In this document: positions 1 through 5,671 of the stretch, one piece after another
Layout of the letters: each line of letters opens with the position of its first letter
How positions within the stretch are numbered: position 1 is the first letter of the stretch
Source of the DNA: Lachnospiraceae bacterium
GTDB lineage: Bacteria > Bacillota > Clostridia > Lachnospirales > Lachnospiraceae
Length of the DNA stretch: 5,671 nt
Assembly: GCA_017404585.1 (NCBI GenBank)
Contig: JAFRCB010000054.1
Location: 1 to 5,671, forward strand
Direction: 5' to 3'
Translations under genes and position numbers: made by a program
The notes under the pieces: generated by a model
What the model saw: the letters and a program-made list of their open reading frames with translations, nothing else
Database searches by the model: none
What the model was told of the DNA's origin: nothing

Positions 1-675
1 ATCAAGTATACAGGCACGGGCTATATAAGCTCAGCCCTGGCAATGGATAAGACGCTGACCAAGATCATGCTTGAAGCCGGAAATGTCCCGGTCCCGCACG
101 GTACGACCATGCACAAGGGCTGTGATTCCGTGGATATTAAGGATATCGGGCTCATGTATCCGGTCGTTGTCAAGGTGGCCAACGGCGGATCATCTGTCGG
201 CGTTTATATTGCACACGATGAGGATGAGTATTTTAAATCGCTCGACCAGGCCTTTGAGATAGAGGATGAGGTCATTGTGGAGCAGTATATTGACGGCAGG
301 GAATTTTCGGTCGGCCTGATTGACGGAAAAGCTCTGCCGGTCATCGAAATCGTTCCTAAAATCGGTTTTTATGATTATAAAAACAAGTATACTGCAGGTG
401 CAACAGACGAATACTGCCCGGCCAGAATATCGGAAGAGCTTACGAGAAAAATGCAGCACTATGCCGAGGAAGGCTATCGGGCTCTGTTCATGAAATCATA
501 TGCCCGACTGGATTTCATGATGGACGCGGACGGAGAAATGTACTGCCTTGAGGCCAATACTCTGCCCGGCATGACGCCGACATCGCTGATGCCTCAGGAG
601 GCAGCGGTACTGGGGATGGATTATCCAACATTCTGCGAGAAGCTGATTGAAGTATCAATGGCAAAATATAAATAA
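1..675 (+). CDS. ddl: D-alanine--D-alanine ligase, 3' part (5' end outside window)
   Basis: This cytoplasmic ATP-grasp enzyme joins two D-alanines into the dipeptide used by MurF. The frame is open from base 1, so the gene begins upstream; 224 residues are visible of a family usually 300-370 long. An ATG at base 43 lies inside a conserved block (YTGTGYISSALAMDK, visible residues 3-17), so it is not the true start. Other family marks are the ATP-grasp glycine loop NGGSSVGV (61-68), the omega-loop FYDYKNKY (123-130), RLDF with metal ligand D171, and EANTLPGMT (184-192) with E184 and N186 as Mg ligands. The tyrosine-bearing omega loop fits D-Ala-D-Ala rather than D-Ala-D-lactate ligases (family knowledge). 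The gene ends at TAA 673-675. murF follows 71 bp later with no terminator between, so the two are probably cotranscribed. Its last codons are partly duplicated downstream. Confidence 0.96.
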   Translation: MKYTGTGYISSALAMDKTLTKIMLEAGNVPVPHGTTMHKGCDSVDIKDIGLMYPVVVKVANGGSSVGVYIAHDEDEYFKSLDQAFEIEDEVIVEQYIDGREFSVGLIDGKALPVIEIVPKIGFYDYKNKYTAGATDEYCPARISEELTRKMQHYAEEGYRALFMKSYARLDFMMDADGEMYCLEANTLPGMTPTSLMPQEAAVLGMDYPTFCEKLIEVSMAKYK

Positions 676-709
676 CGATGACACTTGATCATAGTATCAA
701 TGGCAAAAT
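651..709 (+). repeat. 17-bp direct repeat at the ddl 3' end, 42-bp period
   Basis: The 17-mer agtatcaatggcaaaat occurs at 651-667, inside the last codons of ddl, and again at 693-709 in the ddl-murF gap. Allowing mismatches, 644-673 aligns with 686-715 at 25 of 30 positions. The 42-bp offset is a multiple of three, so the second copy reads VSMAKCKC in the same frame as the ddl tail VSMAKYK, but it lies after the stop codon. This looks like the decayed remains of a small tandem duplication. Confidence 0.85.
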
Positions 710-746
710 GCAAATGTGATAACGCCTGATCGAAGGGATTGAATAC

Positions 747-2114
747 ATGAAAAATATGACAATAGAAAACATCGCCGCATCCTGCGGCGGTGTTCTTCAT
801 AACTGTGATGAGATACTTAAAAATGAAGTGACAGGAGTCACGACAGACAGCCGCGCGGTCACGGAGGGAAATCTTTTTATCGCTATGCGCGGGACCCATG
901 ACGGTCACGATTTTGTGCCGTCGGCTATTGATAAGGGCGCGATGTGCGTCGTCGTTGAGAAGGCGCCCGAAGACGCGGCCTATCCCTACATAAAGGTCAC
1001 AAAGACCGCGATCGCGATCCAGAGAATTGCGGAATTCTATCGCGTCTCGCTCGGCATTCCGGTCGTGGGAATTACCGGCTCCGTCGGCAAGACTTCTACC
1101 AAGGAAATGATCGCCTCTGTTCTCGCGCAGAAGTTCAATGTTCTGAAGACTGCCGGAAACTTCAACAACAATCTCGGGCTCCCGCTCACGATCTTCAGGA
1201 TCACGGATGAGCATGAGATCGCAGTCCTTGAGATGGGCATAAGCCATTTCGGAGAGATGACAGACCTTGCCCGGACAGCCCGTCCGAATACTATGGTCAT
1301 TACTAATATCGGAACCTGCCATCTTGAATTCCTGAAAGACCGCGACGGCGTCTTCGAGGCCAAGACAGAGTGCTTTGAGTATGTTGACTTTGAGGACGGC
1401 ATCGTCGTGCTGAACGGTGAGGACGACAAGCTCGCCCGGGTGGATCAGGTCCACGGCAGGGCACCGATCTTTTACGGCTGTAATGACTCCTTCAGAGTCT
1501 ACGCCGATAATATTATGCCGAGAGGCATCGAAGGTATTTCCTGTACGATCAACATGGATGACAGATCTTTTGACGTCCTGATCCCCGTGCCGGGAAGGCA
1601 CCAGGTCATGAACGCGCTGGCCGGCGCGATCGTCGGCTCTGTCTACGGTCTCACGGATGAGGAAATCAAAGCGGGCATTGAGAGCCTCGAGCCCCTCGGC
1701 GGCCGCTTCAAGATTCTCAAAAACATCGGTATGACTGTCATCGACGACTGCTATAACGCGAATCCGATGTCTATGAAGGCTTCTCTGAGTGTACTCTCTG
1801 ATGTGGAGGAGAGGACAGTCGCGATCCTCGGCGATATGGGTGAGCTGGGTGAAAATGAAGCTGCCCTTCACCGTGAGGTCGGCGAAGCTGCAGGTGAGAT
1901 GTCAATTGATACCTTTGTCCTCGTAGGAGATCTCTCTAAGAACATTGCGGAAGGTATCCGAAGCGTGAAGCCGGATGCCGAGATCCTTTGGTTTGCGTCA
2001 GTAGATGAAGCTCTCCCGGAAATCAAAGACGTGGTCAGACCTGGCGACGTCGTGCTTGTCAAAGCATCTCACTTCATGCATTTTGACCGGATCGTATCGG
2101 AACTTACCGCATAA
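747..2114 (+). CDS. murF: UDP-N-acetylmuramoyl-tripeptide--D-alanyl-D-alanine ligase
   Basis: MurF is the last cytoplasmic Mur ligase: it uses ATP to attach D-Ala-D-Ala to UDP-MurNAc-tripeptide, giving the pentapeptide precursor. The 455 residues match the family length and the three-domain plan. The N-terminal UDP-substrate domain carries TTDSRAVTEGNLFIAMRG. The central ATPase has the P-loop GITGSVGKTS (108-117, K115), NFNNNLGLPLT (138-148), LEMGISHFGEM (161-171), NIGTCHLE with H192, and K206 in the EAKTE segment, the likely carbamylated lysine. The C-terminal domain has PGRHQVMNALA (282-292), DDCYNANPMSM (333-343) and LGDMGELG (361-368). Near the C-terminus VKASHFMHF replaces the more familiar KGSRGM-type motif, probably a lineage variant. 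The start is supported by gaaggga at 732-738, 8 nt upstream; ATG 756 is a less likely alternative. ddl lies upstream and the gene ends just before a hairpin terminator. Confidence 0.97.
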   Translation: MKNMTIENIAASCGGVLHNCDEILKNEVTGVTTDSRAVTEGNLFIAMRGTHDGHDFVPSAIDKGAMCVVVEKAPEDAAYPYIKVTKTAIAIQRIAEFYRVSLGIPVVGITGSVGKTSTKEMIASVLAQKFNVLKTAGNFNNNLGLPLTIFRITDEHEIAVLEMGISHFGEMTDLARTARPNTMVITNIGTCHLEFLKDRDGVFEAKTECFEYVDFEDGIVVLNGEDDKLARVDQVHGRAPIFYGCNDSFRVYADNIMPRGIEGISCTINMDDRSFDVLIPVPGRHQVMNALAGAIVGSVYGLTDEEIKAGIESLEPLGGRFKILKNIGMTVIDDCYNANPMSMKASLSVLSDVEERTVAILGDMGELGENEAALHREVGEAAGEMSIDTFVLVGDLSKNIAEGIRSVKPDAEILWFASVDEALPEIKDVVRPGDVVLVKASHFMHFDRIVSELTA

Positions 2115-2129
2115 AATATAAAATAAAGA

Positions 2130-2165
2130 ATGCCGCCTGATCGGGGATCAGGCGGCATCATTTTT
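2130..2165. terminator. Bidirectional rho-independent terminator shared by murF and plsC
   Basis: A perfect 13-bp inverted repeat (arms 2130-2142 and 2146-2158, loop GGG) begins 15 bp after the murF stop. On the + strand it is followed by CA and five Ts (2161-2165). On the - strand the sequence beyond the hairpin is T-rich (complement of the A-rich stretch 2111-2130), so it should also stop plsC transcription. The right arm overlaps the plsC stop codon (2148-2150) and its last codons, so the hairpin is partly coding. The fit is good in both directions, though two bases separate the + stem from its T run. Confidence 0.88.
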
Positions 2166-2912
2166 GTCCGTAAGAGTGAGAGGCTGATTTTTTACCAGCA
2201 TCTCGAGGATGACCTTTTGGAAATGGTCACCGATGTGTTTTCTTGTGTCTTTATCCAGGTCGTCCCAGGAGACCGGTTTGCCGTATTCGATCACTACCCG
2301 GGTGGATTTGATCCACGGAATATGGTTTTCGAATATATTGGCAGAATTTGAGATGGCGACGGGAATGATCGGACACGGGCCTCTCTGCGCGACCTTAAAG
2401 CTGCCGTCGTGGAAAGGATGAAGCTTTAGCTCATCACCGTTCGTGTTGCGCATTCCCTCCGGGTAAATGAAGACAGAGATGCCTTCTTTTGTCATTTCAG
2501 CGGCCTCCATGATAGCCTTTACACCCTGCCGCATGTTTGTGCGGTCGATAAAGAGGCAGCGGAGAAACTTCATATTCCATGAGAGGAACGGGATTTTTTC
2601 CAAAGCTGACTTTCCTATGAAAATCGTCCGGTTCTTCATCTGGCTGAAGGAAATGACAACGTCAAAATAGCTCAGATGGTTGCCGACAAAGAGGACCGGC
2701 TGATCATCGGGAATATTCTCGAGACCGATCGTCGTCAGTTTGACACCGGATACATGCCAGACGATCCACAGCGAGAACTGTACGATGCGCTGCATAAAAA
2801 GCTCGGCATCTTTGGTTATGAACTTTCGGACAAGCCACAGGATGCCCATGATCGGAACTGAAAGAATAAAATAGATCCCGAGCAGCAGGGCTACCAGTAT
2901 TAATCTGATCAT
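2148..2912 (-). CDS. plsC: 1-acyl-sn-glycerol-3-phosphate acyltransferase family protein (PlsC-like)
   Basis: This is a membrane-bound glycerolipid acyltransferase, most likely converting lysophosphatidic acid to phosphatidic acid in phospholipid synthesis. The 254 residues are a usual PlsC length. A hydrophobic N-terminal segment (about residues 3-28) should anchor it. The acyltransferase motifs appear in order: NHLSYFD (78-84, catalytic H79 and D84), CLFIDRTN (119-126, R124), FIYPEGMRN (148-156) and PIIPVAISNS (181-190). The third motif reads EGMRN where many members have EGTRS; E152, G153 and R155 are kept. The start is fixed by GGAGGT at 2917-2922, 4 nt upstream. The gene converges on murF and diverges from ispE. 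Its C-terminal DAA and stop are written in one arm of the shared terminator. The exact acyl donor and acceptor cannot be read from sequence, so the symbol means the family. Confidence 0.9.
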   Translation of the reverse strand: MIRLILVALLLGIYFILSVPIMGILWLVRKFITKDAELFMQRIVQFSLWIVWHVSGVKLTTIGLENIPDDQPVLFVGNHLSYFDVVISFSQMKNRTIFIGKSALEKIPFLSWNMKFLRCLFIDRTNMRQGVKAIMEAAEMTKEGISVFIYPEGMRNTNGDELKLHPFHDGSFKVAQRGPCPIIPVAISNSANIFENHIPWIKSTRVVIEYGKPVSWDDLDKDTRKHIGDHFQKVILEMLVKNQPLTLTDKNDAA

Positions 2913-2928
2913 ATATACCTCCGTATAT
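2913..2928 (-). promoter_or_regulatory. plsC ribosome binding site inside a small inverted repeat
   Basis: On the plsC strand GGAGGT sits 4 nt before the ATG. It is flanked by 6-bp complementary arms (ATATAC and GTATAT, + strand 2913-2918 and 2923-2928) with GGAG as the 4-nt loop. The stem is AT-rich and weak, so any effect on translation is only a possibility. The ribosome site itself is clear and sets the start. Confidence 0.6.
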
Positions 2929-2963
2929 CAGGGTCCCGCCTGCGAGATCCGGTGGGGAATCCG

Positions 2964-2977
2964 AGCCGATATCGGCT
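2964..2977. repeat. Perfect 14-bp palindrome upstream of plsC
   Basis: AGCCGATATCGGCT is its own reverse complement, centred 58 bp upstream of the plsC start. It would lie in the plsC leader if the proposed promoter is right. It could be a dimeric-protein operator. It does not resemble the FapR lipid-gene operator as I know it. The function is unknown. Confidence 0.6.
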
Positions 2978-3038
2978 GACAGAAATTGCAAGCCGAATTT
3001 CTTCGCATGCCCGCGGGACAAAGTATGTTTTCCAAAAG

Positions 3039-3068
3039 AGTATAATTCATAATCAGGTCCGTTTGCAA
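3039..3068 (-). promoter_or_regulatory. Candidate plsC promoter
   Basis: On the - strand TTGCAA (+ strand 3063-3068, 4 of 6 to the -35 consensus) is followed after 18 bp by TATACT (3039-3044, 5 of 6 to the -10). Transcription would start near 3032, giving a leader of about 120 nt before plsC. This is the best candidate seen on this strand but it is only moderate. Confidence 0.4.
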
Positions 3069-3096
3069 CCCGATTTCCCGAATCCCCCAATATTAC

Positions 3097-3134
3097 TGTA
3101 TACAAAATATTGAGATTGTATTAAAATAAATACA
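3097..3134. promoter_or_regulatory. Candidate operator: two inverted repeats with TGTAT half-sites
   Basis: TGTATACA at 3097-3104 is a perfect 8-bp palindrome just upstream of the ispE -35 box. A second pair, TGTAT (3117-3121) and ATACA (3130-3134), forms an inverted repeat with 8 bp between arms and lies across the promoter spacer into the -10 box. The centres are 25 bp apart. Short palindromes such as TTGTATACAA are typical of GntR/FCD-family operators, and such a regulator is encoded in the downstream operon. Binding is an inference; the A+T-rich setting makes chance matches easier. Confidence 0.4.
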
Positions 3135-3138
3135 TAAT
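3110..3138 (+). promoter_or_regulatory. Sigma-A-type promoter for the ispE-gntR-murI operon
   Basis: TTGAGA (3110-3115) and CATAAT (3133-3138) each match the consensus at 5 of 6 positions and are separated by the ideal 17 bp. The spacer is A+T-rich. Transcription should begin near 3145, leaving a leader of about 150 nt before the ispE ATG. No other candidate as good was seen in this gap on the + strand. Confidence 0.75.
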
Positions 3139-3182
3139 GCTCGGGTGCAGACAAATTTTGCGCTTCCTGCATAGGGCAGGGC

Positions 3183-3205
3183 TCCGGGTAATACTTATTA
3201 CCGGA
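3183..3205 (+). other. Leader hairpin upstream of ispE
   Basis: Arms 3183-3192 and 3197-3205 pair over 9 bp with one bulged G and a 4-nt loop (ACTT). It lies about 40 nt into the proposed ispE leader. No true T run follows (only TCTTT after several bases), so it is not a convincing attenuator. It may simply be leader RNA structure. Confidence 0.45.
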
Positions 3206-3296
3206 TCCGGTCTTTAAGGACATGCGCAGCAGCGATCCGGCGCAGCTTTGTTCAAGTCTCGCAGTGAGACACAGTACGCGATAAGAAGGGACCTAT

Positions 3297-4154
3297 ATGG
3301 AATTAAAAGCGACCGCAAAAATCAATCTGGGGCTCGATGTTCTTCGAAAACGGGAGGACGGATACCATGATCTGCGAATGATCATGCAGATGACCGGCAT
3401 GTTCGACAGGATCAGCATGTTCCCGAGAGCCGGGAGGCCGGGAATCTCATTTCGCACGAATCTGCCGTATATTCCCGCCAATGAGAATAATCTTGCATAC
3501 CGGGCAGCCAAACTTCTCATGGATGAGTTCGAAGTTAACGATGGGCTGTCGATTAATCTGCAGAAATTCATTCCGGTAGCCGCCGGCCTCGCGGGCGGCA
3601 GTACCGATGCGGCTGCGGTCCTCGTCGGTACAAATAAACTGTTTCATCTCGGCCTCAGCCTTGAAGAGCTGATGGTGCGAGGCAAGAAGCTGGGAGCTGA
3701 CGTACCCTACTGCCTGCTCGGAGGTACTGCGCTGGCGGAGGGTATCGGCGAGGTGCTGACTCCGCTTCCGAATCTGCCATCCTGCAGCATATTGCTCGCA
3801 AAACCGCCTGTCAGCGTGTCGACGAAAGAAGTCTACGGTGCGCTGCATGCCGATAAAATCGAGAATCATCCTGATATTGACGGGATGGTGGAGGCATTGA
3901 AGGCCGGAGACCTGCGGGGTGTCTGTGATCGATGCGCCAACGTGCTTGAGGATGTGACAGCTCCGTCCAGGCCGGTCATAGGGGAGATGGAGCAGGATAT
4001 GAAAAAGATGGGAGCGCTCTGTTCCATCATGAGCGGCAGCGGGCCGACCGTGTTCGGAATTTTCGACGATGAGTCGGCTGCAAGGAAATGCCGGAATAAT
4101 ATGCGGATCAAATATTCGGGATCAAGGATCTTTTTGACCAGACCGAGCAACTAA
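3297..4154 (+). CDS. ispE: 4-diphosphocytidyl-2-C-methyl-D-erythritol kinase
   Basis: IspE is the GHMP-family kinase of the non-mevalonate (MEP) isoprenoid pathway: it uses ATP to phosphorylate CDP-methylerythritol in the cytoplasm. The 285 residues match the family. The N-terminal substrate motif is AKINLGLDV (7-15) with K8 and N10, followed by REDGYHDL (19-26). The GHMP glycine-rich ATP loop is PVAAGLAGGSTDAA (93-106). GADVPYCLLGG carries the likely catalytic base D135. The C-terminal GHMP motif is MSGSGPTVFGIF (245-256). The start has agaaggg 6 nt upstream and gives the normal N-terminus. The gene leads an apparent operon: gntR begins 10 bp after its stop, and that gene's ribosome site overlaps the ispE TAA. 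A sigma-A-like promoter and long leader precede it. Its product pathway supplies undecaprenyl carrier for wall synthesis, a loose link to murI downstream. Confidence 0.96.
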   Translation: MELKATAKINLGLDVLRKREDGYHDLRMIMQMTGMFDRISMFPRAGRPGISFRTNLPYIPANENNLAYRAAKLLMDEFEVNDGLSINLQKFIPVAAGLAGGSTDAAAVLVGTNKLFHLGLSLEELMVRGKKLGADVPYCLLGGTALAEGIGEVLTPLPNLPSCSILLAKPPVSVSTKEVYGALHADKIENHPDIDGMVEALKAGDLRGVCDRCANVLEDVTAPSRPVIGEMEQDMKKMGALCSIMSGSGPTVFGIFDDESAARKCRNNMRIKYSGSRIFLTRPSN

Positions 4155-4160
4155 GGAGGA
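4152..4160 (+). promoter_or_regulatory. Strong gntR ribosome site overlapping the ispE stop codon
   Basis: The ispE stop TAA (4152-4154) runs into the near-consensus AAGGAGGA (4153-4160), which stands 4 nt before the ATG at 4165. This fixes the gntR start and suggests that ribosomes finishing ispE help initiate gntR. Confidence 0.8.
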
Positions 4161-4164
4161 CATC

Positions 4165-4845
4165 ATGGTTAATACGAATGAAATTAATGAGTTCATGCCG
4201 CTTCGTGAGGTAGTATTTTTAACTCTGCGAAAGTCAATCCTGAGGGGAGAACTTCTCCCGGGCGAGAGACTGATGGAGATATCGCTTGCCAATAAACTCG
4301 GTGTTTCCAGAACGCCGATCCGCGAAGCCATCCGTATGCTTGAGCATGAAGGTCTTGTGGTAATGAAACCGCGCAGAGGTGCTCAGGTAGCCAAGATTAC
4401 AGTTCAGGAGCTGAACGATGTGCTCGAAGTCAGAAAGAGTCTGGAGACTCTGGCTATTCTTAAGGCCTGCGAGCGCATGACCGAGGAGAATATTGCCGCC
4501 ATGCGCCGGGCAGAGAAGGCATTTGAAGCCCTCGTAGCCGATAAAGACAGCGACCTCACGGAACTTGCCGAGGCCGATGTCGCTTTCCACGATACTATTT
4601 ATCAGGGCACAAAGAATCGAAGGCTTATTCAGATACTTGCAAACCTGCGTGAACAGATGTATCGTTTCCGTATTGAGTACCTGAAGGATGCTGAGATGAG
4701 ATCATCCCTTGTCACGGAGCACAAGGCTATCATAGAGGCTGTGTGCAGCAGAGATGCCGATAAGGCAGTCGAGTGCATAACGGAGCAGATCGATCATCAG
4801 CAGAGGGCAATCAATGCGAGTATTGAAGCGACCAGCGAGGTTTAA
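4165..4845 (+). CDS. GntR-family transcriptional regulator, FadR/FCD subfamily
   Basis: This is a 226-residue DNA-binding regulator of usual length for the subfamily. The N-terminal winged helix-turn-helix spans about residues 12-78: ILRGELLPGERL, then SLANKLGVSRTPIREAIRML (40-59) as the HTH core, and the wing KPRRGAQVAKI. The C-terminal FCD ligand domain follows (about 85-215). It keeps the family's metal-site pattern: D138 and H142 in EADVAFHD, then H186 in EHKAI and H211 in IDHQQ. Such proteins are usually dimeric repressors released by small carboxylates or related metabolites; the ligand here cannot be read from sequence. The gene sits 10 bp after ispE and 3 bp before murI, so it is made together with both. 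Autoregulation through the TGTAT repeats at the operon promoter is a reasonable inference. No gene symbol is justified. Confidence 0.93.
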   Translation: MVNTNEINEFMPLREVVFLTLRKSILRGELLPGERLMEISLANKLGVSRTPIREAIRMLEHEGLVVMKPRRGAQVAKITVQELNDVLEVRKSLETLAILKACERMTEENIAAMRRAEKAFEALVADKDSDLTELAEADVAFHDTIYQGTKNRRLIQILANLREQMYRFRIEYLKDAEMRSSLVTEHKAIIEAVCSRDADKAVECITEQIDHQQRAINASIEATSEV

Positions 4846-4848
4846 TGT

Positions 4849-5671
4849 ATGACAGAGAGAATAAACGAGGCACCGATCGGTGTATTTGACTCCGGACTCG
4901 GAGGCCTTACGGTCGCGCGTGAGATCATGCGCAACCTTCCCACGGAGCGGATCGTGTATTTCGGCGACACGGCACGCGTTCCCTACGGCAGCAAGTCAAA
5001 GAATACGATCGTGCGCTATTCGAGGCAGATCGTGCGATTTTTAAAGACACAGGATATTAAGGCAATCGTCATTGCATGCAACACCGCGACTGCTCTTGCG
5101 ATCGACGAGGTCAAGGAGGAGGCGGGGATGCCTGTCATCGGCGTCATCGATCCGGGTGCCCACATGGCGGTAAGGGCAACGAGAAACAAAAATATCGGCG
5201 TCATAGCGACGAGGGCGACGATCCAGGCAAGGACTTACACGACGTTCATCAACAATCTTGACCCGGAGATAAACGTGATCAGTCAGGCGTGTCCGCTGCT
5301 CGTACCGCTCGTGGAGGAAGGCTGGCTCCACGACCGGATCACGGACGAGATTCTGATGCGCTACCTTGATGATGTGCTCGAGCATGATGTGGACACACTG
5401 ATACTCGGATGTACTCATTACCCGCTGCTTAGGAGCGCGATAAAAAAGCTGCTCGGCGAGCAGGTCACGCTGATCAACCCGGCTTATGAGACAGCCAAGG
5501 AGTTAGAGAAAATGCTGGCAGCGTCGGGGCTGGCCAATGACAGACCGATGGAAAAGAATGAACCGTATCCATATAAATTCTTTGTCAGTGACGACGCTAA
5601 GAAAGTTAAGGATTTTGTAAATTCCATCCTGCCTATCGACGTCACTATTGCCAGAATCGTGCCGATCGAGG
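4849..5671 (+). CDS. murI: Glutamate racemase (3' end cut by window edge)
   Basis: MurI interconverts L- and D-glutamate without cofactor and supplies D-Glu for the second residue of the peptidoglycan stem peptide. 274 codons are visible without a stop, close to the usual 260-275, so only a few C-terminal residues should be missing. Family marks are IGVFDSGLGGLTV (10-22) with D14 and S15, YFGDTARVPYG (37-47), ACNTAT with the first catalytic cysteine C77, CPLLVPLVEEG, and LILGCTHYP with the second catalytic cysteine C188 and H190. The start ATG at 4849 lies 3 nt after the gntR stop; an overlapping ATG at 4845 is in the wrong frame. The ribosome site is weak (GAGG, 4837-4840, 8 nt upstream inside gntR), which suggests translational coupling to gntR. 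This is the third gene of the apparent ispE operon. Confidence 0.96.
   Translation, partial: MTERINEAPIGVFDSGLGGLTVAREIMRNLPTERIVYFGDTARVPYGSKSKNTIVRYSRQIVRFLKTQDIKAIVIACNTATALAIDEVKEEAGMPVIGVIDPGAHMAVRATRNKNIGVIATRATIQARTYTTFINNLDPEINVISQACPLLVPLVEEGWLHDRITDEILMRYLDDVLEHDVDTLILGCTHYPLLRSAIKKLLGEQVTLINPAYETAKELEKMLAASGLANDRPMEKNEPYPYKFFVSDDAKKVKDFVNSILPIDVTIARIVPIE

Larger units (their letters stand above)
2913..3296. other. 384-bp divergent intergenic region between plsC and ispE
   Basis: No convincing gene lies here. Going from plsC to ispE it holds the plsC ribosome site, a 14-bp palindrome, a candidate plsC promoter, an A+T-rich stretch with TGTAT inverted repeats and the ispE promoter, then a leader of about 150 nt. 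The leader has short hairpins at 3166-3180 (5-bp arms), 3183-3205 and 3256-3270 (GTCTC/GAGAC), and two copies of gcgcagc (3224-3230, 3240-3246). The 7-mer gatccgg occurs at 2946-2952, 3204-3210 and 3234-3240. The ispE ribosome site is agaaggg at 3284-3290. No known riboswitch or T-box motif was recognised. Confidence 0.7.

Noticed and set aside
723..732. The string gcctgatcg shared between the murF leader and the shared terminator arm (2134-2142)
   Set aside because: Nine bases is too short to argue for a common origin, and only the terminator copy has a pairing partner.
621..1871. A 416-codon open frame antisense to murF
   Set aside because: It is in exact codon register opposite murF, a common by-product of codon bias in a sequence of this composition. 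The protein shows no family motif, and murF on the other strand is certain.
2704..3105. A 133-codon - strand frame covering the plsC 5' end and part of the intergenic gap
   Set aside because: It needs a TTG start, overlaps the well-supported plsC in another frame, has no recognisable domain, and crosses the proposed plsC promoter.
3183..3210. Transcription attenuator ahead of ispE
   Set aside because: The hairpin is real on paper, but no proper T run follows and no competing structure was evident. It is kept only as a leader hairpin.
3447..3869. A 140-codon antisense frame within ispE
   Set aside because: It is a shadow of ispE with no motif, and it lies wholly inside a certain gene.
5041..5418. 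A 125-codon antisense frame within murI
   Set aside because: It is a shadow of murI; the opposite strand has both catalytic cysteine motifs in frame.

Overview
The window (about 50% G+C, tightly packed, AGGAGG-type ribosome sites) looks like the chromosome of a Gram-positive Clostridia-type bacterium. The protein styles and the ispE–gntR–murI order suggest a Lachnospiraceae-like member, but this lineage call rests on family resemblance, not on a search. No mobile element, CRISPR array, rRNA or tRNA was seen.

Left block, + strand: the 3' part of a D-alanine--D-alanine ligase gene (ddl), then murF. These are consecutive steps of cell-wall precursor synthesis: Ddl makes D-Ala-D-Ala and MurF attaches it to the UDP-MurNAc-tripeptide. 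The 71-bp gap between them holds a partial direct repeat of the ddl 3' end. murF converges on a plsC-type acyltransferase gene (- strand, phospholipid synthesis). Both appear to end at one strong hairpin that also encodes the last residues of the acyltransferase.

Middle: a 384-bp gene-free region separates plsC (-) from ispE (+). It holds a good sigma-A-like promoter toward ispE, a weaker candidate toward plsC, inverted repeats built on TGTAT next to and inside the ispE promoter, a perfect 14-bp palindrome, and a leader of about 150 nt with small hairpins.

Right block, + strand: ispE (MEP isoprenoid pathway), a GntR/FCD-family regulator 10 bp later, and murI (glutamate racemase) 3 bp after that, cut by the window end just short of its C-terminus. 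They look like one transcription unit. The unit joins isoprenoid supply (needed for the undecaprenyl lipid carrier) with D-glutamate supply (needed for peptidoglycan), with a putative ligand-responsive repressor between them.

Most of the window is ordinary housekeeping sequence. The points most worth a second look are the possible GntR operators at the ispE promoter, the coding bidirectional terminator, and the tandem repeat at the ddl 3' end. I found no convincing new system.
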